A stretch of DNA of 64,000 nucleotides from AL-N1 sp039178835 (GCA_039178835.1 JBCDFA010000005.1:10606-74605), one strand, 5' to 3'; shown: positions 1 through 9,425, numbered from the stretch's first letter. Numbers and translations: made by a program. The notes: generated from the letters alone by a model not told the origin.

Positions 1-3
1 AAT

Positions 4-1002
4 ATGGCAGTTGCACAACCTACAATGAAACCGGATGCAGGACCCTCACGGTTACAAAGTATGTGGAAAAGTGTTTCCATTATCTTTAAGTCACCTGTGG
101 GAATGGCGGGCCTGCTAATTGTGCTTTTTTGGCTCACAGTGGGGTTTATTTCCCTCTTTTGGACCCCCTATTCACCTACCGCCACACAATTTGTTCAAAA
201 TCAACCACCAAGCGCAGAGAACTGGTTAGGGACCGATCACCTCGGGCGTGATATTGCCTCACGTTTGATGGCAGGCACACAAGTGATTTTGCTCAAAACA
301 CGTATTGCGCTTCCCGACAATAATGTATCGACCCAACAGGAAGTGGGTCCGGTTGGACAGTTCCTCAAAACGCTTTTTCCTAATCGTACCGAGATCTCTA
401 TTCCAGGCGGTGTCGCAATCTGGGGGGTCTTTGGCTCGCTAGTTCTTGGTGCAACATTGGGTTTGTTAGCAGGCTACCGTGGCGGATGGACAGATCAAAT
501 AGTGATGCAAATACTAGACGCGTTGATCGCTTTTCCGGTCATTGTGCTCTACATCGTCGTTATTGGTGCGCTCGGGCGTGGTGATTTGGTTGTCATTATC
601 GCTATTACCGTGACTGGCGCACCAGGTATTGCACGATTAGCCCGCAGTCTCGCGCTCGATATTAAAACACGTGACTATATTCGTTCTGCTGAGACGCGTG
701 GTGAAAATGTGGCATTCATTATGTTTCGTGAAATTTTGCCAAATGCCCGTGGTCCCCTACTGGTCGATTCGATGTTACGCGTAGGATATGCTATTTTTAC
801 TATTGGTACGCTTGGTTTCTTGGGCATTGGCTTACAGCCACCTGATCCCGACTGGGGCACTATGGTCAATGATGCCCGCAGTTTTATTTTTGTGACACCT
901 TGGCCAGTTATTTGGCCTGCAATTGCGATTTCGACTCTGGTCATTGGGTTGAATCTCTTTGCCGACGGTTTGCGTGAGGAGATTACACGTTTCCAACGCT
1001 AA
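4..1002 (+). CDS. Peptide ABC transporter permease, DppC/OppC type
   Basis: Inner-membrane permease subunit of a dipeptide/oligopeptide importer, 332 aa. An N-terminal membrane segment lies at about residues 35-55, followed by the family hallmark NWLGTDHLGRDIASRL (about 72-87). Further membrane segments run from about 138 to the end. The ATPase-contacting EAA-type loop is seen as SAETRGEN...REILPNARGPL (about 228-250). Compared with ordinary DppC proteins there is an extra hydrophilic stretch of about 40 residues (about 100-137) between the first part and the membrane core. The gene starts at the window edge, so a start further upstream cannot be excluded. It is followed after 97 bases by its ATPase, and the DppB permease and peptide-binding protein probably lie to the left. 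Family assignment is firm; the substrate is inferred from the family. Confidence 0.9.
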   Translation: MAVAQPTMKPDAGPSRLQSMWKSVSIIFKSPVGMAGLLIVLFWLTVGFISLFWTPYSPTATQFVQNQPPSAENWLGTDHLGRDIASRLMAGTQVILLKTRIALPDNNVSTQQEVGPVGQFLKTLFPNRTEISIPGGVAIWGVFGSLVLGATLGLLAGYRGGWTDQIVMQILDALIAFPVIVLYIVVIGALGRGDLVVIIAITVTGAPGIARLARSLALDIKTRDYIRSAETRGENVAFIMFREILPNARGPLLVDSMLRVGYAIFTIGTLGFLGIGLQPPDPDWGTMVNDARSFIFVTPWPVIWPAIAISTLVIGLNLFADGLREEITRFQR

Positions 1003-1099
1003 CAACGAAGGGTACTGATGGGTCGTAACCGTACAGTTTCAGGATTAGCTTGATACATTCTACAGTTGCCCTGGAGCTATGAAAACTGGAATGTAAACT

Positions 1100-3286
1100 A
1101 TGGAAAATCAACAGAGACAACACGATAACGGTCCTGTTCTTGAGGTTGAGAATTTGGCTGTTGCCTATAAAGTACGCGATGGTGAAGTCGAAGCGGTTCA
1201 AAATGTATCATTTACTATTGAGCGCGGAGAAACGCATGGCATTGTTGGTGAATCCGGCTGTGGCAAAAGCACAGTTGCCTGGGCTATTCTTAACTTTCTG
1301 GGTGCCAACGGCTTTGTAAAGCGCGGCGCTATCAAATTTCAGGGACAGGATCTTGTTGGTAAAAAAGGTGAGGAATTACGCCGATTACGCGGCGACAAAA
1401 TTGCGATGGTCTATCAAGACCCCATGCAGGCCTTGAATCCGTCGTTGCGCCTTGGCGATCAAATGAAAGAGGTGTTAACGGTCCATCGAAGTATGGATAG
1501 CGATGAAGCTGAAGAGCAGTGTGTGGACATGCTAAAACGGGTCTACATGCCTGATCCTAGCAATGTGATGCGGCGTTATCCCCACCAGATCTCTGGTGGC
1601 CAGCAACAGCGCGTGGTGATTGCGATGGCACTGCTTAACAATCCGGCGTTGCTGATTATGGATGAGCCAACAACTGCCCTCGATGTTACAGTAGAAGCAG
1701 CCGTGCTCGATCTGATTGCGGAACTACGACGTGACTTCGATACAGCCATCATGTATATCAGCCATAATCTCGGAGTTGTTGCACGTGTCTGCTCACGTGT
1801 GGGTGTGATGTATGCAGGGGAAATGGTTGAACGGGCAACTGTCGCAGACATCTTTGAGCACCCCCAACATCCGTATACACAGGGCCTAATTCGCTGTGTT
1901 CCCAAACTTGGCAACAACAAAGACGAGAGTCAGTTGTATCCTATTCCTGGGCGCGTACCACCGCCCAATGATCGTCCCAAAGGGTGTGTCTATGGGCCAC
2001 GCTGCGATTATCAGCAGGACCGTTGTATCGAAGAACGACCACAGCTTCGGACGGTGACCCACGGAACACAGGTTCGCTGCCACTTTGCAGAAGACATTAA
2101 TCCAAGCGAGTGGATTCCGCCTGAAGATATTAAGGTCCGTGCTGCTACGGAAGATGTGGCACAAAATGATTCCATCCTCCAGATCAATAGCTTGAAAAAA
2201 TACTATGATGTGGCAGGAAGCAGTTTGCGCGATGTTGTAGGTCTGGGAGAAAAACGTCAGGTCAAAGCGGTCGAGGATGTTTCGTTTGAGGTACCGCGTG
2301 GGAGCACACTCGGTATTGTGGGCGAGTCTGGGTGTGGCAAAAGTACTCTGGTGAAAACGATCATTGGTTTGGAGGACAGCACTGATGGTGAAGCACAATT
2401 CCTTGGGTTTGATATCACCGGAGATCTAAGTAAACGGAATGTTGATCTCATTCAGGAACTTCAGATGGTCTTTCAGAATCCTGATTCGACGATGAATCCG
2501 TCGTATACGGTAGGGCAGCAGATTGCACGTCCAATGATTCGTTTTAAAACCGTACCGCGTAATCAGATTAGACAAAACGTTGTGAAACTCCTTGAGTCCA
2601 TTCGGTTGAGTGAAAGTTATTATGATCGGCTGCCCCGTCAGTTGAGCGGTGGTGAAAAGCAACGTGTGGGTATTGCCCGTGCACTTGCAAGTCAGCCGGA
2701 TCTGGTGCTGTGTGATGAGCCTGTCAGTGCGTTGGATGTGTCGGTGCAGGCAGCCATTCTCAATCTGCTGATCGATATTCAGCGCGAATTTGGCACTACC
2801 ATGATCTTCATTGCCCACGACTTGAGTGTGGTGCGTTTCTTCTCGGATTATGTAGCTGTGATGTATCTGGGTAATATTGTTGAGATCGGTCGTGCTGAAG
2901 ACATTTACGCACCGCCATATCACCCATACACTGAGGCGCTCTTATCCGCAGTGCCTATCCCTGATCCCAAGGTTGAGCAGAAGCAGATTCGTCTTGATGG
3001 GAGTGTCCCGAGCGCGATGAAGCCGCCCAGCGGTTGTCGTTTTCACACCCGCTGTCCGCGTCGGGAGTTAATGCCAGATGGCGGCAAAAAGTGCGAAACC
3101 GACATTCCACCATGGCGTGAATTTGGTGATGGTCACAAGATATTTTGTCATCTTCCAATAGAGACACTGGAGGAAATTGATCCGGTGATTGCCACTCCTT
3201 CAGCGAACGGTAGCAGTAATGGTCATCACAAAAGTCTGAATGGCCACACGAATGTTGCTGATGAACAACAGGCAACCAAGTCGTAA
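1100..3286 (+). CDS. Peptide ABC transporter, fused double ATP-binding protein (DppD-DppF type)
   Basis: Cytoplasmic ATPase of 728 aa in which two complete ABC domains are joined, replacing separate D and F subunits. The first domain has Walker A GESGCGKS near residue 51, signature SGGQQQR near 165 and Walker B LLIMDEPTTALD near 185. The second has GESGCGKS near 409, LSGGEKQR near 515 and LVLCDEPVSALD near 535. Each half ends with the oligopeptide-transporter C-terminal element rich in Cys (GCVYGPRCDYQQDRC and GCRFHTRCPRR), which in this family can bind an Fe-S cluster. Ser/Asn/Gly-rich residues close the protein. It follows the permease in the same direction and forms one transport unit with it. 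Fusion of the two ATPases is known in other bacteria. Confidence 0.92.
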   Translation: MENQQRQHDNGPVLEVENLAVAYKVRDGEVEAVQNVSFTIERGETHGIVGESGCGKSTVAWAILNFLGANGFVKRGAIKFQGQDLVGKKGEELRRLRGDKIAMVYQDPMQALNPSLRLGDQMKEVLTVHRSMDSDEAEEQCVDMLKRVYMPDPSNVMRRYPHQISGGQQQRVVIAMALLNNPALLIMDEPTTALDVTVEAAVLDLIAELRRDFDTAIMYISHNLGVVARVCSRVGVMYAGEMVERATVADIFEHPQHPYTQGLIRCVPKLGNNKDESQLYPIPGRVPPPNDRPKGCVYGPRCDYQQDRCIEERPQLRTVTHGTQVRCHFAEDINPSEWIPPEDIKVRAATEDVAQNDSILQINSLKKYYDVAGSSLRDVVGLGEKRQVKAVEDVSFEVPRGSTLGIVGESGCGKSTLVKTIIGLEDSTDGEAQFLGFDITGDLSKRNVDLIQELQMVFQNPDSTMNPSYTVGQQIARPMIRFKTVPRNQIRQNVVKLLESIRLSESYYDRLPRQLSGGEKQRVGIARALASQPDLVLCDEPVSALDVSVQAAILNLLIDIQREFGTTMIFIAHDLSVVRFFSDYVAVMYLGNIVEIGRAEDIYAPPYHPYTEALLSAVPIPDPKVEQKQIRLDGSVPSAMKPPSGCRFHTRCPRRELMPDGGKKCETDIPPWREFGDGHKIFCHLPIETLEEIDPVIATPSANGSSNGHHKSLNGHTNVADEQQATKS

Positions 3287-3307
3287 AGTACTTATGCAAG
3301 TAGTTAG

Positions 3308-3340
3308 GCCGTGAGTGCGTAGCTTGCAGGCGTTCACGGC
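3308..3340. terminator. Possible bidirectional terminator between convergent genes
   Basis: A 7-bp perfect stem GCCGTGA/TCACGGC encloses a loop of about 19 bases and is followed by TTT only. It lies between the end of the ABC ATPase gene and the end of the oppositely oriented kynureninase gene. The short T-run makes the call tentative. Confidence 0.4.
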
Positions 3341-3376
3341 TTTGACTACATACCTCGATGATAATTCGATGCATTC

Positions 3377-4651
3377 TCACGTAACCGAAAGCCGCTGTTC
3401 AGGGTAGTGTACATAGCGCTCTTCTTCCACGACCCTACGAATCCGTTGCGCTGTTTCCCACATATCACTATATGAATTGTACAAGGGAGCGATACCAATG
3501 CGGATGTTATCGGGTTCACGAAAGTCGGGGAGGACCTGCATCTCCTCGATCAACGCTCGATTGATACGATACCCTTCTGGGTGGCGAATACTGACATGTG
3601 AGCCTCGTTGTGTGGCGTCGCGTGGTGAGCCAAGCGTGAAGTTCAGTGGCGCAAGCATGGCATCAAACAGCTCGATAAAGTAAGAAGATAAACCGACCGA
3701 TTTATACCGTACAGCCTCCATTCCGGCTTCCAGCATAAGATCGAGCGCAGGTTCAACGGCGAGGAGCGAAAGCTTGGGTGGCGTACCACTCAAGAACCTG
3801 CGCATCCCTTCGGCTGGCTCATAGTTTGTGTCAAAGGTAAAGGGAGTCTGGTGTCCAAACCAACCCCAGATCGGTGATGTAGTGTGGTCTTGCAGATCGC
3901 GCCGTACATACAAAAACGCTGGTGCCCCCGGGCCGCCATTCAGATACTTATAACTACATCCTACGGCAAAATCCACACCACAACGATCAAGCTCAATAGG
4001 CACTGCTCCCACCGAATGGCTTAGATCCCATAACACGAGTGCCCCAACCTCATGAGCACGTTTGGTGATAGCTGCCATATTGTGAAGAAAGCCACTTTTG
4101 AAGACTACATGCGAGAGAGTTACCAGCGCCGTTGTCTCATCGATTGCTGCACACATGGCATCGACATCAATCGTTAGCGTGTCTTCCGATGGGACAAGGT
4201 GAATCTGATGCCGCAGACCTAAGAGGTCTACACAGCCCCGCAAGACATAGAGATCAGAGGGGAAGTTGAGCATATCGCTGATGATGCGTAGGCGATCAGG
4301 TCGTTGTTTGAGTGCGGCGACGATGAGCTTGAACAGATTCACTGAGGTTGAGTCACAGGCAATCACCTGGTGTTCGCCAGCACCAACAATCTGAGCCAGC
4401 TTGGCACCAATACGCGATGGAGCTTCATACCAACCCATGTTCCACCCACGTATGAGCGCCTGTCCCCACTCCTGTGCAATGATACCCTGCATGCGTTCAA
4501 TGGTACGAAAAGGAAGTCGTCCCAACGAGTTGCCATCTACATAAATAAGACCGTCGTCTGAATGGACAAACTCGTTACGGAATCGTGCTAGCGTATCGGC
4601 AGCATCCAGGGTTTGTGCATATGCGTAGTCGGTTGGCTTTGGTGTTGTCAC
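3377..4651 (-). CDS. kynU: Kynureninase
   Basis: PLP-dependent enzyme of tryptophan breakdown that cleaves kynurenine (or 3-hydroxykynurenine) to anthranilate (or 3-hydroxyanthranilate) and alanine; cytoplasmic. The 424-aa length is normal for the family. Visible marks are YVDGNSLGRLP (about 38-48), WGQALIRGWNMGWYEAP (about 62-78), the cofactor region DSTSVNLFKL, LWDLSHSVGA with the PLP-contacting Asp, and the PLP lysine in VGCSYKYLNGGPGAP (about 230-244). The C-terminal part has HVSIRHPEGYRINRALI and IRIGIAPLYNSY. The start codon is GTG. No other kynurenine-pathway gene (dioxygenase, formamidase) is adjacent, so it probably serves tryptophan catabolism or salvage with partners elsewhere. Confidence 0.95.
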   Translation of the reverse strand: MTTPKPTDYAYAQTLDAADTLARFRNEFVHSDDGLIYVDGNSLGRLPFRTIERMQGIIAQEWGQALIRGWNMGWYEAPSRIGAKLAQIVGAGEHQVIACDSTSVNLFKLIVAALKQRPDRLRIISDMLNFPSDLYVLRGCVDLLGLRHQIHLVPSEDTLTIDVDAMCAAIDETTALVTLSHVVFKSGFLHNMAAITKRAHEVGALVLWDLSHSVGAVPIELDRCGVDFAVGCSYKYLNGGPGAPAFLYVRRDLQDHTTSPIWGWFGHQTPFTFDTNYEPAEGMRRFLSGTPPKLSLLAVEPALDLMLEAGMEAVRYKSVGLSSYFIELFDAMLAPLNFTLGSPRDATQRGSHVSIRHPEGYRINRALIEEMQVLPDFREPDNIRIGIAPLYNSYSDMWETAQRIRRVVEEERYVHYPEQRLSVT

Positions 4652-4721
4652 GAGCGCCTCTTATTTGTTCTCTCTGGAATCTGGCTGTTTGGATATGCCG
4701 CAGTATAGCACACGCGAAGGC

Positions 4722-5501
4722 CTATGTATCCGCATCAGACGGATCGTGTTTGGCTATCCCCTTGCGTTTGAGGAAAGCAACTATCTCGCGGGCCATGGCC
4801 GTCAGCAGTGATGTCTCGTGTGTGGTAAGGTGCGCACGCTGAAGAATGCCCCGAACTGTTCGCATGGTAGGTGTGGGATTTCCCGATTTGAAAAAGGCAA
4901 TTGAGTCTAATGCTTGCTCAATCGCAGTATAAAGTGTAGTAAGTTGTCCGACTGATGCTGGTACTTCCACAGAGGGGGGTGTCGAAGGTATCGGCACACT
5001 CGATCTCCGCAGTTCATACATCAGCAGCAGGGCGGCCTGCGCCAGATTGAGCGAGGCATACTCAGAATTGGTTGGGAGCGTCACTACCGTGTGACAGTAG
5101 TCCATGGCATTGTTATCAAGGCCGTTGCCTTCGTTACCAAAGAGGAGCGCTACCTGCCCCATCTGAGCCTGTTGCAAGAGGTATGTTGTTATATCAGGGG
5201 TGTAATGTTGGATGGTGTGTTCCTGGCGTTGACGTCCAGTTGTGCCAACAACATAGATCATATCGTGGAGTGCATCGGCAAGGCTGGTGTGGATTTGCAT
5301 AGGTGCAATAACATCGTCACTCCGGTGTGCAATACCAAGCAAGTCGTTAGCGTCGAGCGCGGGCGGGGCGACTAAGCGTAGCTGCGCAAACCCCATATTT
5401 TTCATGGCTCGGATGACACCACCAATGTTCCGTATGTCTTGGGGATGGTCGAGCACAATGACAAAGCGGTTGAGCAAGTCTAGTGATTCAGGGTCGTTCA
5501 C
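4722..5501 (-). CDS. SpoU/TrmH-family RNA methyltransferase, TrmJ-like
   Basis: SAM-dependent 2'-O-ribose methyltransferase with the SPOUT knot fold, 259 aa. The first motif NIGGVIRAMKNMGF (about residues 23-36) and the knot motifs ALLFGNEGNGLDN (about 118-130) and LPTNSEYASLNLAQAALLLMYEL (about 142-164) are clear. The C-terminal tail of about 90 residues with RTVRGILQRAHLTTHE resembles the helical extension of TrmJ, which methylates position 32 of tRNA. The exact target cannot be read from the sequence. It lies 70 bases upstream of kynU on the same strand with no functional link evident. Confidence 0.85.
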   Translation of the reverse strand: MNDPESLDLLNRFVIVLDHPQDIRNIGGVIRAMKNMGFAQLRLVAPPALDANDLLGIAHRSDDVIAPMQIHTSLADALHDMIYVVGTTGRQRQEHTIQHYTPDITTYLLQQAQMGQVALLFGNEGNGLDNNAMDYCHTVVTLPTNSEYASLNLAQAALLLMYELRRSSVPIPSTPPSVEVPASVGQLTTLYTAIEQALDSIAFFKSGNPTPTMRTVRGILQRAHLTTHETSLLTAMAREIVAFLKRKGIAKHDPSDADT

Positions 5502-5581
5502 ACTATCTTCCTTCTATACCTAAAAAGACCTTGCCTCTTTATACGTACAAAAGGTTATAGCAGGGATGTCTGAGTGCGGAA

Positions 5582-5983
5582 TTATCGTTTTGTTGGAACG
5601 GGTGGGGGAATTTCGCGAGCAATGGACATAAAACGAACCACATTATCCATAACATCCACAAGTGGGGCAATATGTAGTGAGACCCAGTAGAGATGGCCAT
5701 CTTTATGGTAGTTCAGAATATCAACAGTACACTTCTGGTTGTTTTTCAGTGCATTTCGTATTTTCTTGACCGTGGCGGTATCCGTTTGATCTCCCTGAAG
5801 AAGCCGACCCGGATTCTTACCGATAAGCTCTGGCAATGCATACCCACACAACTGACAGAAGCCATTGTTGGCCCAGGTGATACGCTGTTGTGCATCTGTA
5901 ATAACAATACCATCATCAACCACATCAACCAACGCCAGAAGCCACGCCGATTCAGTTGTCGCAGGTGTTTGTGGTACCGGCAC
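5582..5983 (-). CDS. Single PAS-domain protein
   Basis: A 133-aa protein that is essentially one PAS domain: DGIVITDAQQRITWANNGFCQLCGY (about residues 24-48) followed by ELIGKNPGRLLQGDQTD (about 52-68) and a PAC-like HKDGHLYWVSLHIAPL end. The fold looks LOV-like, but the photoactive cysteine of the GxNCRFLQ motif is replaced (GKNPGRLLQ), so flavin photochemistry is not expected. There is no output domain, so it may act as a stand-alone sensor or a dimerisation partner for a histidine kinase encoded elsewhere. The start is GTG. No ligand can be assigned. Confidence 0.8.
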   Translation of the reverse strand: MPVPQTPATTESAWLLALVDVVDDGIVITDAQQRITWANNGFCQLCGYALPELIGKNPGRLLQGDQTDTATVKKIRNALKNNQKCTVDILNYHKDGHLYWVSLHIAPLVDVMDNVVRFMSIAREIPPPVPTKR

Positions 5984-6160
5984 GTATTATTACCTTTCAC
6001 GAATGTACTAAGTGTAGTATACCACTATACAAGAATAATGGCGAATATGATATACTTCCTTATATCAATATTTTGTCCCAATTTTGTTCTGTGATACAAC
6101 CAAATACTACGTACTGTATGATGATTACTTTTCGTTGTCGTAGCTATCTGAAGGAGTATC

Positions 6161-6976
6161 ATGATGCCACAAGAACATTGGATACCATCCAATATCCCCT
6201 TGGATAAACCCAATCCAGCTCGTATGTATGACTATTTTCTGGGGGGACATCATAACTTTGAGGTTGATCGACTCGCGGGAGATCATATCTGCAAATTATA
6301 TCCAGATGCAGCAAATGCAGCGCGCACCAATCGGGCATTTCTTCAGCGTGCTATGGCTTTTTTATTGAGTCAAGGTGTGGATCAGTTTCTCGATCTTGGT
6401 TCTGGAATGCCAACAGCAGGGAATGTTCATGAAGTAGCACAGGACAGGTTACCATCAGCACGTGTTGCCTATGTCGACTCTGATCCAATTGCTGTAGCGC
6501 AGAGTCGTGCGTTACTCGAAGACACGCATAATACTGTCATTGCTCAGGCAGATGTTCGCGAACCAGAAGTAATATTGACGAATCCCGATATTGTGACATT
6601 ACTTGATTTTCAGAGGCCATTAGCTCTATTAATGGTAGCTATTCTTCATTTTGTGACGGATGACGCTCAGGCGGGCAGAATTGTACAGACCTATGTGAAT
6701 AAACTTCCGAAGGGTAGTTATCTCGTTTTATCACACGGTTCACATGACCAAGCTCCACCAGAGCTAGTTACCCAGATTGAGCAATTGTATGCGCGTTCAA
6801 CACAACCGCTTCGTTCGCGATCACGCGATCAGATTACCACTTTTTTTGAGGGGTTTTCAATTGTTGAACCAGGAATTGTCTTTGTTCCGGTGTGGCGTCC
6901 AGACAGCTCAAGTACATTGTTTGCTCGTCAGCCGTCTCGATCTGCAATCTTGGCAGGCGTAGGAAAAAAAAGCTAG
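6161..6976 (+). CDS. SAM-dependent methyltransferase, DUF574/Methyltransf_19 type
   Basis: A 271-aa protein of a family common in actinobacteria and Chloroflexota. The diagnostic N-terminus is KPNPARMYDYFLGGHHNFEVD (about residues 18-38), followed by a Rossmann SAM site FLDLGSGMPTAGNVHE (about 76-91) and the acidic loop VAYVDSDPIAV (about 103-113). Members are predicted methyltransferases of unknown substrate. An AAGGAG ribosome site precedes the start; ATG at 6161 or the adjacent ATG at 6164 could be used. It stands alone between the PAS gene and the MerR-like gene. Confidence 0.85.
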   Translation: MMPQEHWIPSNIPLDKPNPARMYDYFLGGHHNFEVDRLAGDHICKLYPDAANAARTNRAFLQRAMAFLLSQGVDQFLDLGSGMPTAGNVHEVAQDRLPSARVAYVDSDPIAVAQSRALLEDTHNTVIAQADVREPEVILTNPDIVTLLDFQRPLALLMVAILHFVTDDAQAGRIVQTYVNKLPKGSYLVLSHGSHDQAPPELVTQIEQLYARSTQPLRSRSRDQITTFFEGFSIVEPGIVFVPVWRPDSSSTLFARQPSRSAILAGVGKKS

Positions 6977-7026
6977 CGGTCAAAGGCTGTGGCCACAGCA
7001 TAGCAGTATGTTAATAACGTGTACGT

Positions 7027-7245
7027 TTAGTTTGAGACAAGCAGCTCTGGACTATGCGAAGTCACTTGGTCAGAGCGTTGAATAGCAGAGAGAAGTGTCT
7101 CTAAATCTGTCTTTTTGTATAATCGATAGCCATTGATCGGGTGTCGATATGTAGTAAGCTTCCCACTACGCTCCCAATTTCGTAGTGTATTTGGTGAAAC
7201 CCCAAGAAATTTGGCCGCTGCTTTGATCTGGAGAAAATCGTGCAT
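7027..7245 (-). CDS. Small MerR-like helix-turn-helix protein
   Basis: A DNA-binding protein of 72 aa from the chosen start MHDFLQIKAAA. It consists almost only of the winged-helix MerR/excisionase fold: KAAAKFLGVSPNTLRNWERSGKL followed by the wing RHPINGYRLYKKTDLE. There is no effector-binding or dimerisation domain as in full MerR regulators, so it resembles BldC or Xis-type proteins. An upstream in-frame ATG at 7284 would add 13 residues, but the AAAGGA ribosome site fits 7245. The target is unknown; no integrase is adjacent. Confidence 0.75.
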   Translation of the reverse strand: MHDFLQIKAAAKFLGVSPNTLRNWERSGKLTTYRHPINGYRLYKKTDLETLLSAIQRSDQVTSHSPELLVSN

Positions 7246-7516
7246 GACTCTGTCCGTCCTTTCCGTGTAAAACCATTTTTTCATGGACCCGTATCCACAA
7301 AAGCTACTAAAAGCATATAAGTTCTGTCAATGAAAGAATAACATTATCAATTGCCCCCAAAGTATAGTTCAATTGTACTCTTATCGCATAGGTGTGGCCT
7401 ACATTGGGTACTAAGAGCGGTGGTATTTATTACAAAACGATTGTGGAACTGTTATTGTGCTTTTGATCACAAATTCGCCTAACAATACAGATAACGCGTT
7501 CCAGTCAGGTATTAAC

Positions 7517-7545
7517 TTGCATCTTCAAGGCGTATCTGCTATAAT
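7517..7545 (+). promoter_or_regulatory. Sigma-70-type promoter of tRNA-Lys
   Basis: TTGCAT (7517-7522) and TATAAT (7540-7545) are separated by exactly 17 bases and end 14 bases before the mature tRNA 5' end, a good arrangement for transcription of the tRNA. Confidence 0.7.
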
Positions 7546-7559
7546 CTGCAAATAGTGAT

Positions 7560-7634
7560 GGGCCGCTAGCTCAATGGTAGAGCATCTGACTCTTAATCAG
7601 CTGGTTCGGGGTTCGAGTCCCTGGCGGCTCACCA
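7560..7634 (+). tRNA. trnK: tRNA-Lys (anticodon CTT)
   Basis: A full cloverleaf can be folded. The acceptor arm GGGCCGC pairs with GCGGCTC, with discriminator A and encoded CCA (7632-7634). The D arm is GCTC/GAGC. The anticodon loop CTCTTAA has the CTT anticodon at 7592-7594, and the T arm is CGGGG-TTCGAGT-CCCTG. The outermost anticodon-stem pair (T/C) is mismatched. It reads the AAG lysine codon. Confidence 0.95.
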
Positions 7635-7727
7635 TCATCCAGCACGGTATCTCGTTTTGAGGTACCGTGTCTCTATTTATTGTTCTTCTATGATGATTTG
7701 ACATTCAGCTGTAGCGAGAAGGACTAT

Positions 7728-8798
7728 ATGCAACAACTCTGGACACTAGCAAAGATTATCCTTGGTTTTATTGGCGTGCTCAGCCTTGGTTTTGTTATTG
7801 TGCAACTGGTTGTGCCAGGGTTTTCGGAATTGGTTGGCATTGACGTGCCACAAATTGCACCCTTTGACCAAGAAGGCGTTGCAGATCGTAGCCTTTGGGA
7901 CTGGCTCAACTTGTTAATACTTCCTATGACAGCGATGGTGTTGGCTGTGTGGGTGAGTGTCATATTTCAAGAACGGACGGCCCAGATGACAAAATATCGT
8001 ACACAGGAAGTGCGCCTCATCGAAGAACAAAAAGCGAAAGAGACCCGTGAGATTGAAGAGCACCGGTCACGGGATGCGCGTGAAATCGAAGAGCAACGTG
8101 CTCAAGAGACCGCCCTCCAGTCGTACCTCGATCAAATGACTCATCTAGTGTTGCGTGAGGGCCTAGACACAGCCAATCCCCATGACTCGGTTGCAAACAT
8201 TGCGCGAGCCCACACTCTAACGGCACTAAGTAGATTGACAGGTGTGCGCAAGGCCAGCGTGATTCAATTTCTCTACGAGTCAAAGCTGATCGGTTATACA
8301 GAGTTTATGCGATCCACCAATGATGGCGTCGAAGATGTGACACCACCAATCATCAACCTGTACCAAGCAGATCTGCGAGAAGCGCAACTTATTGAGGTCT
8401 ATCTCCACAGGGCCACACTGGCTGGAGTTAACTTATCGAAGTCCGATCTGAGTGAGTCGTATCTTATTGAGGCCAATTTGGCAGAAACTGATCTGACTGA
8501 AGCGTATTTGTATAAAACAAACCTTGTCGATGCAAATCTACGTGAGGTTCATCTGAATGGGGCCAATCTGACGGCGGTGCAATTGATGGGGGCTAATTTA
8601 CGACAGGCAAACCTGTCTGATGCCATTCTACACGAGGCGGATTTGTCTGGCGCAGACCTCACTGCTGCTGAACTCACAAATGCTGAACTGACCGGTGCAG
8701 ATCTCACTGGATGTATTGTCACTGCTGATCAGCTTGCGACAGCCCGCTCCTTGCATTCAGCAAAACTACCCCCGGATGTTGCTGGGAAGCTCGCATAG
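7728..8798 (+). CDS. Membrane-anchored pentapeptide-repeat protein
   Basis: A 356-aa protein from the chosen ATG, which has an AAGGAC ribosome site. A longer frame with a TTG start at 7680 exists but has no ribosome site. Two membrane segments (about residues 6-30 and 65-90) are followed by a charged coiled coil with repeated REIEEHR/REIEEQR units (about 105-135). A conserved helical part comes next, and from about residue 215 a right-handed quadrilateral beta helix of pentapeptide repeats (A-[DN]-L-x-x, for example ANLAETDLTEAYL). The layout matches other bacterial pentapeptide proteins that present the helix in the cytoplasm from a membrane anchor. Their function is generally unknown. Confidence 0.88.
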   Translation: MQQLWTLAKIILGFIGVLSLGFVIVQLVVPGFSELVGIDVPQIAPFDQEGVADRSLWDWLNLLILPMTAMVLAVWVSVIFQERTAQMTKYRTQEVRLIEEQKAKETREIEEHRSRDAREIEEQRAQETALQSYLDQMTHLVLREGLDTANPHDSVANIARAHTLTALSRLTGVRKASVIQFLYESKLIGYTEFMRSTNDGVEDVTPPIINLYQADLREAQLIEVYLHRATLAGVNLSKSDLSESYLIEANLAETDLTEAYLYKTNLVDANLREVHLNGANLTAVQLMGANLRQANLSDAILHEADLSGADLTAAELTNAELTGADLTGCIVTADQLATARSLHSAKLPPDVAGKLA

Positions 8799-8807
8799 CT
8801 CAGGTGA

Positions 8808-9425
8808 TTACGAACGTGAGGTAAGCCCTTCGAGAACAAACGCCATTACTTGTTCAGTAATTTCTTTTGTGCATTCGCCAGCCACACCCTGTAGATTCTG
8901 AATGGTGCTTGGTTTGAGCAACTCCAGGCATAATGCAGCTAGGATCTTTGAATCACCCTGACGGATTTTTCCCTCATCCTGACCTTCAATGATAACTTGC
9001 TGAAGTTTGTGATGTAAGATGGTGTATAACTGTGCAGGATCCTGATCGGCCTGTTCAGATTCTATATTATGGGGATTGCCCGGACGGAAGTCGATCAACG
9101 TGACAGGCTGTTGGCTATGCTGATACCTGATAAAGATGAGTGTACGTAGTTTGCCGATTGCATCATGTTCAGCCTGTGCCGCCTCTAAAAAACAACTACG
9201 CATGTCATCACAGGCTGCATGGCTTATGGCCTCAAACAATTGCTCCTTGCTTGGAAAGCGTCGGTAAATGGTGCCAACGCCAACACCCGCCCGACGTGCC
9301 ACTTCCTCCATCGTAACATCAGGCCCACGCTCCATAAAAAGTTCTTGGGCCGCCTGAAGAACACGCTCTAAATTACGCCGTACATCTTTCCGTTGACGAC
9401 GCTCAGTCCCTGATGTTTTGCTCAT
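8808..9425 (-). CDS. TetR-family transcriptional regulator
   Basis: A 205-aa repressor-type protein. The N-terminal helix-turn-helix reads LQAAQELFMERGPDVTMEEVARRAGVGVGTIYRRFPSKEQLFEAI (about residues 24-68), the classic TetR signature. The rest is the helical ligand-binding part, in which nothing points to a specific ligand. Starting at MSKTSG fits the family length; the reading frame continues another 41 codons upstream without domain content. It is convergent with the pentapeptide gene, only 9 bases apart, and divergent from the TfoX-type gene, which it may control together with itself. Confidence 0.88.
   Translation of the reverse strand: MSKTSGTERRQRKDVRRNLERVLQAAQELFMERGPDVTMEEVARRAGVGVGTIYRRFPSKEQLFEAISHAACDDMRSCFLEAAQAEHDAIGKLRTLIFIRYQHSQQPVTLIDFRPGNPHNIESEQADQDPAQLYTILHHKLQQVIIEGQDEGKIRQGDSKILAALCLELLKPSTIQNLQGVAGECTKEITEQVMAFVLEGLTSRS

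Noticed and set aside
5582..5983. LOV blue-light receptor
   Set aside because: The LOV-like segment lacks the photoactive Cys (GKNPGRLLQ instead of GxNCRFLQ).
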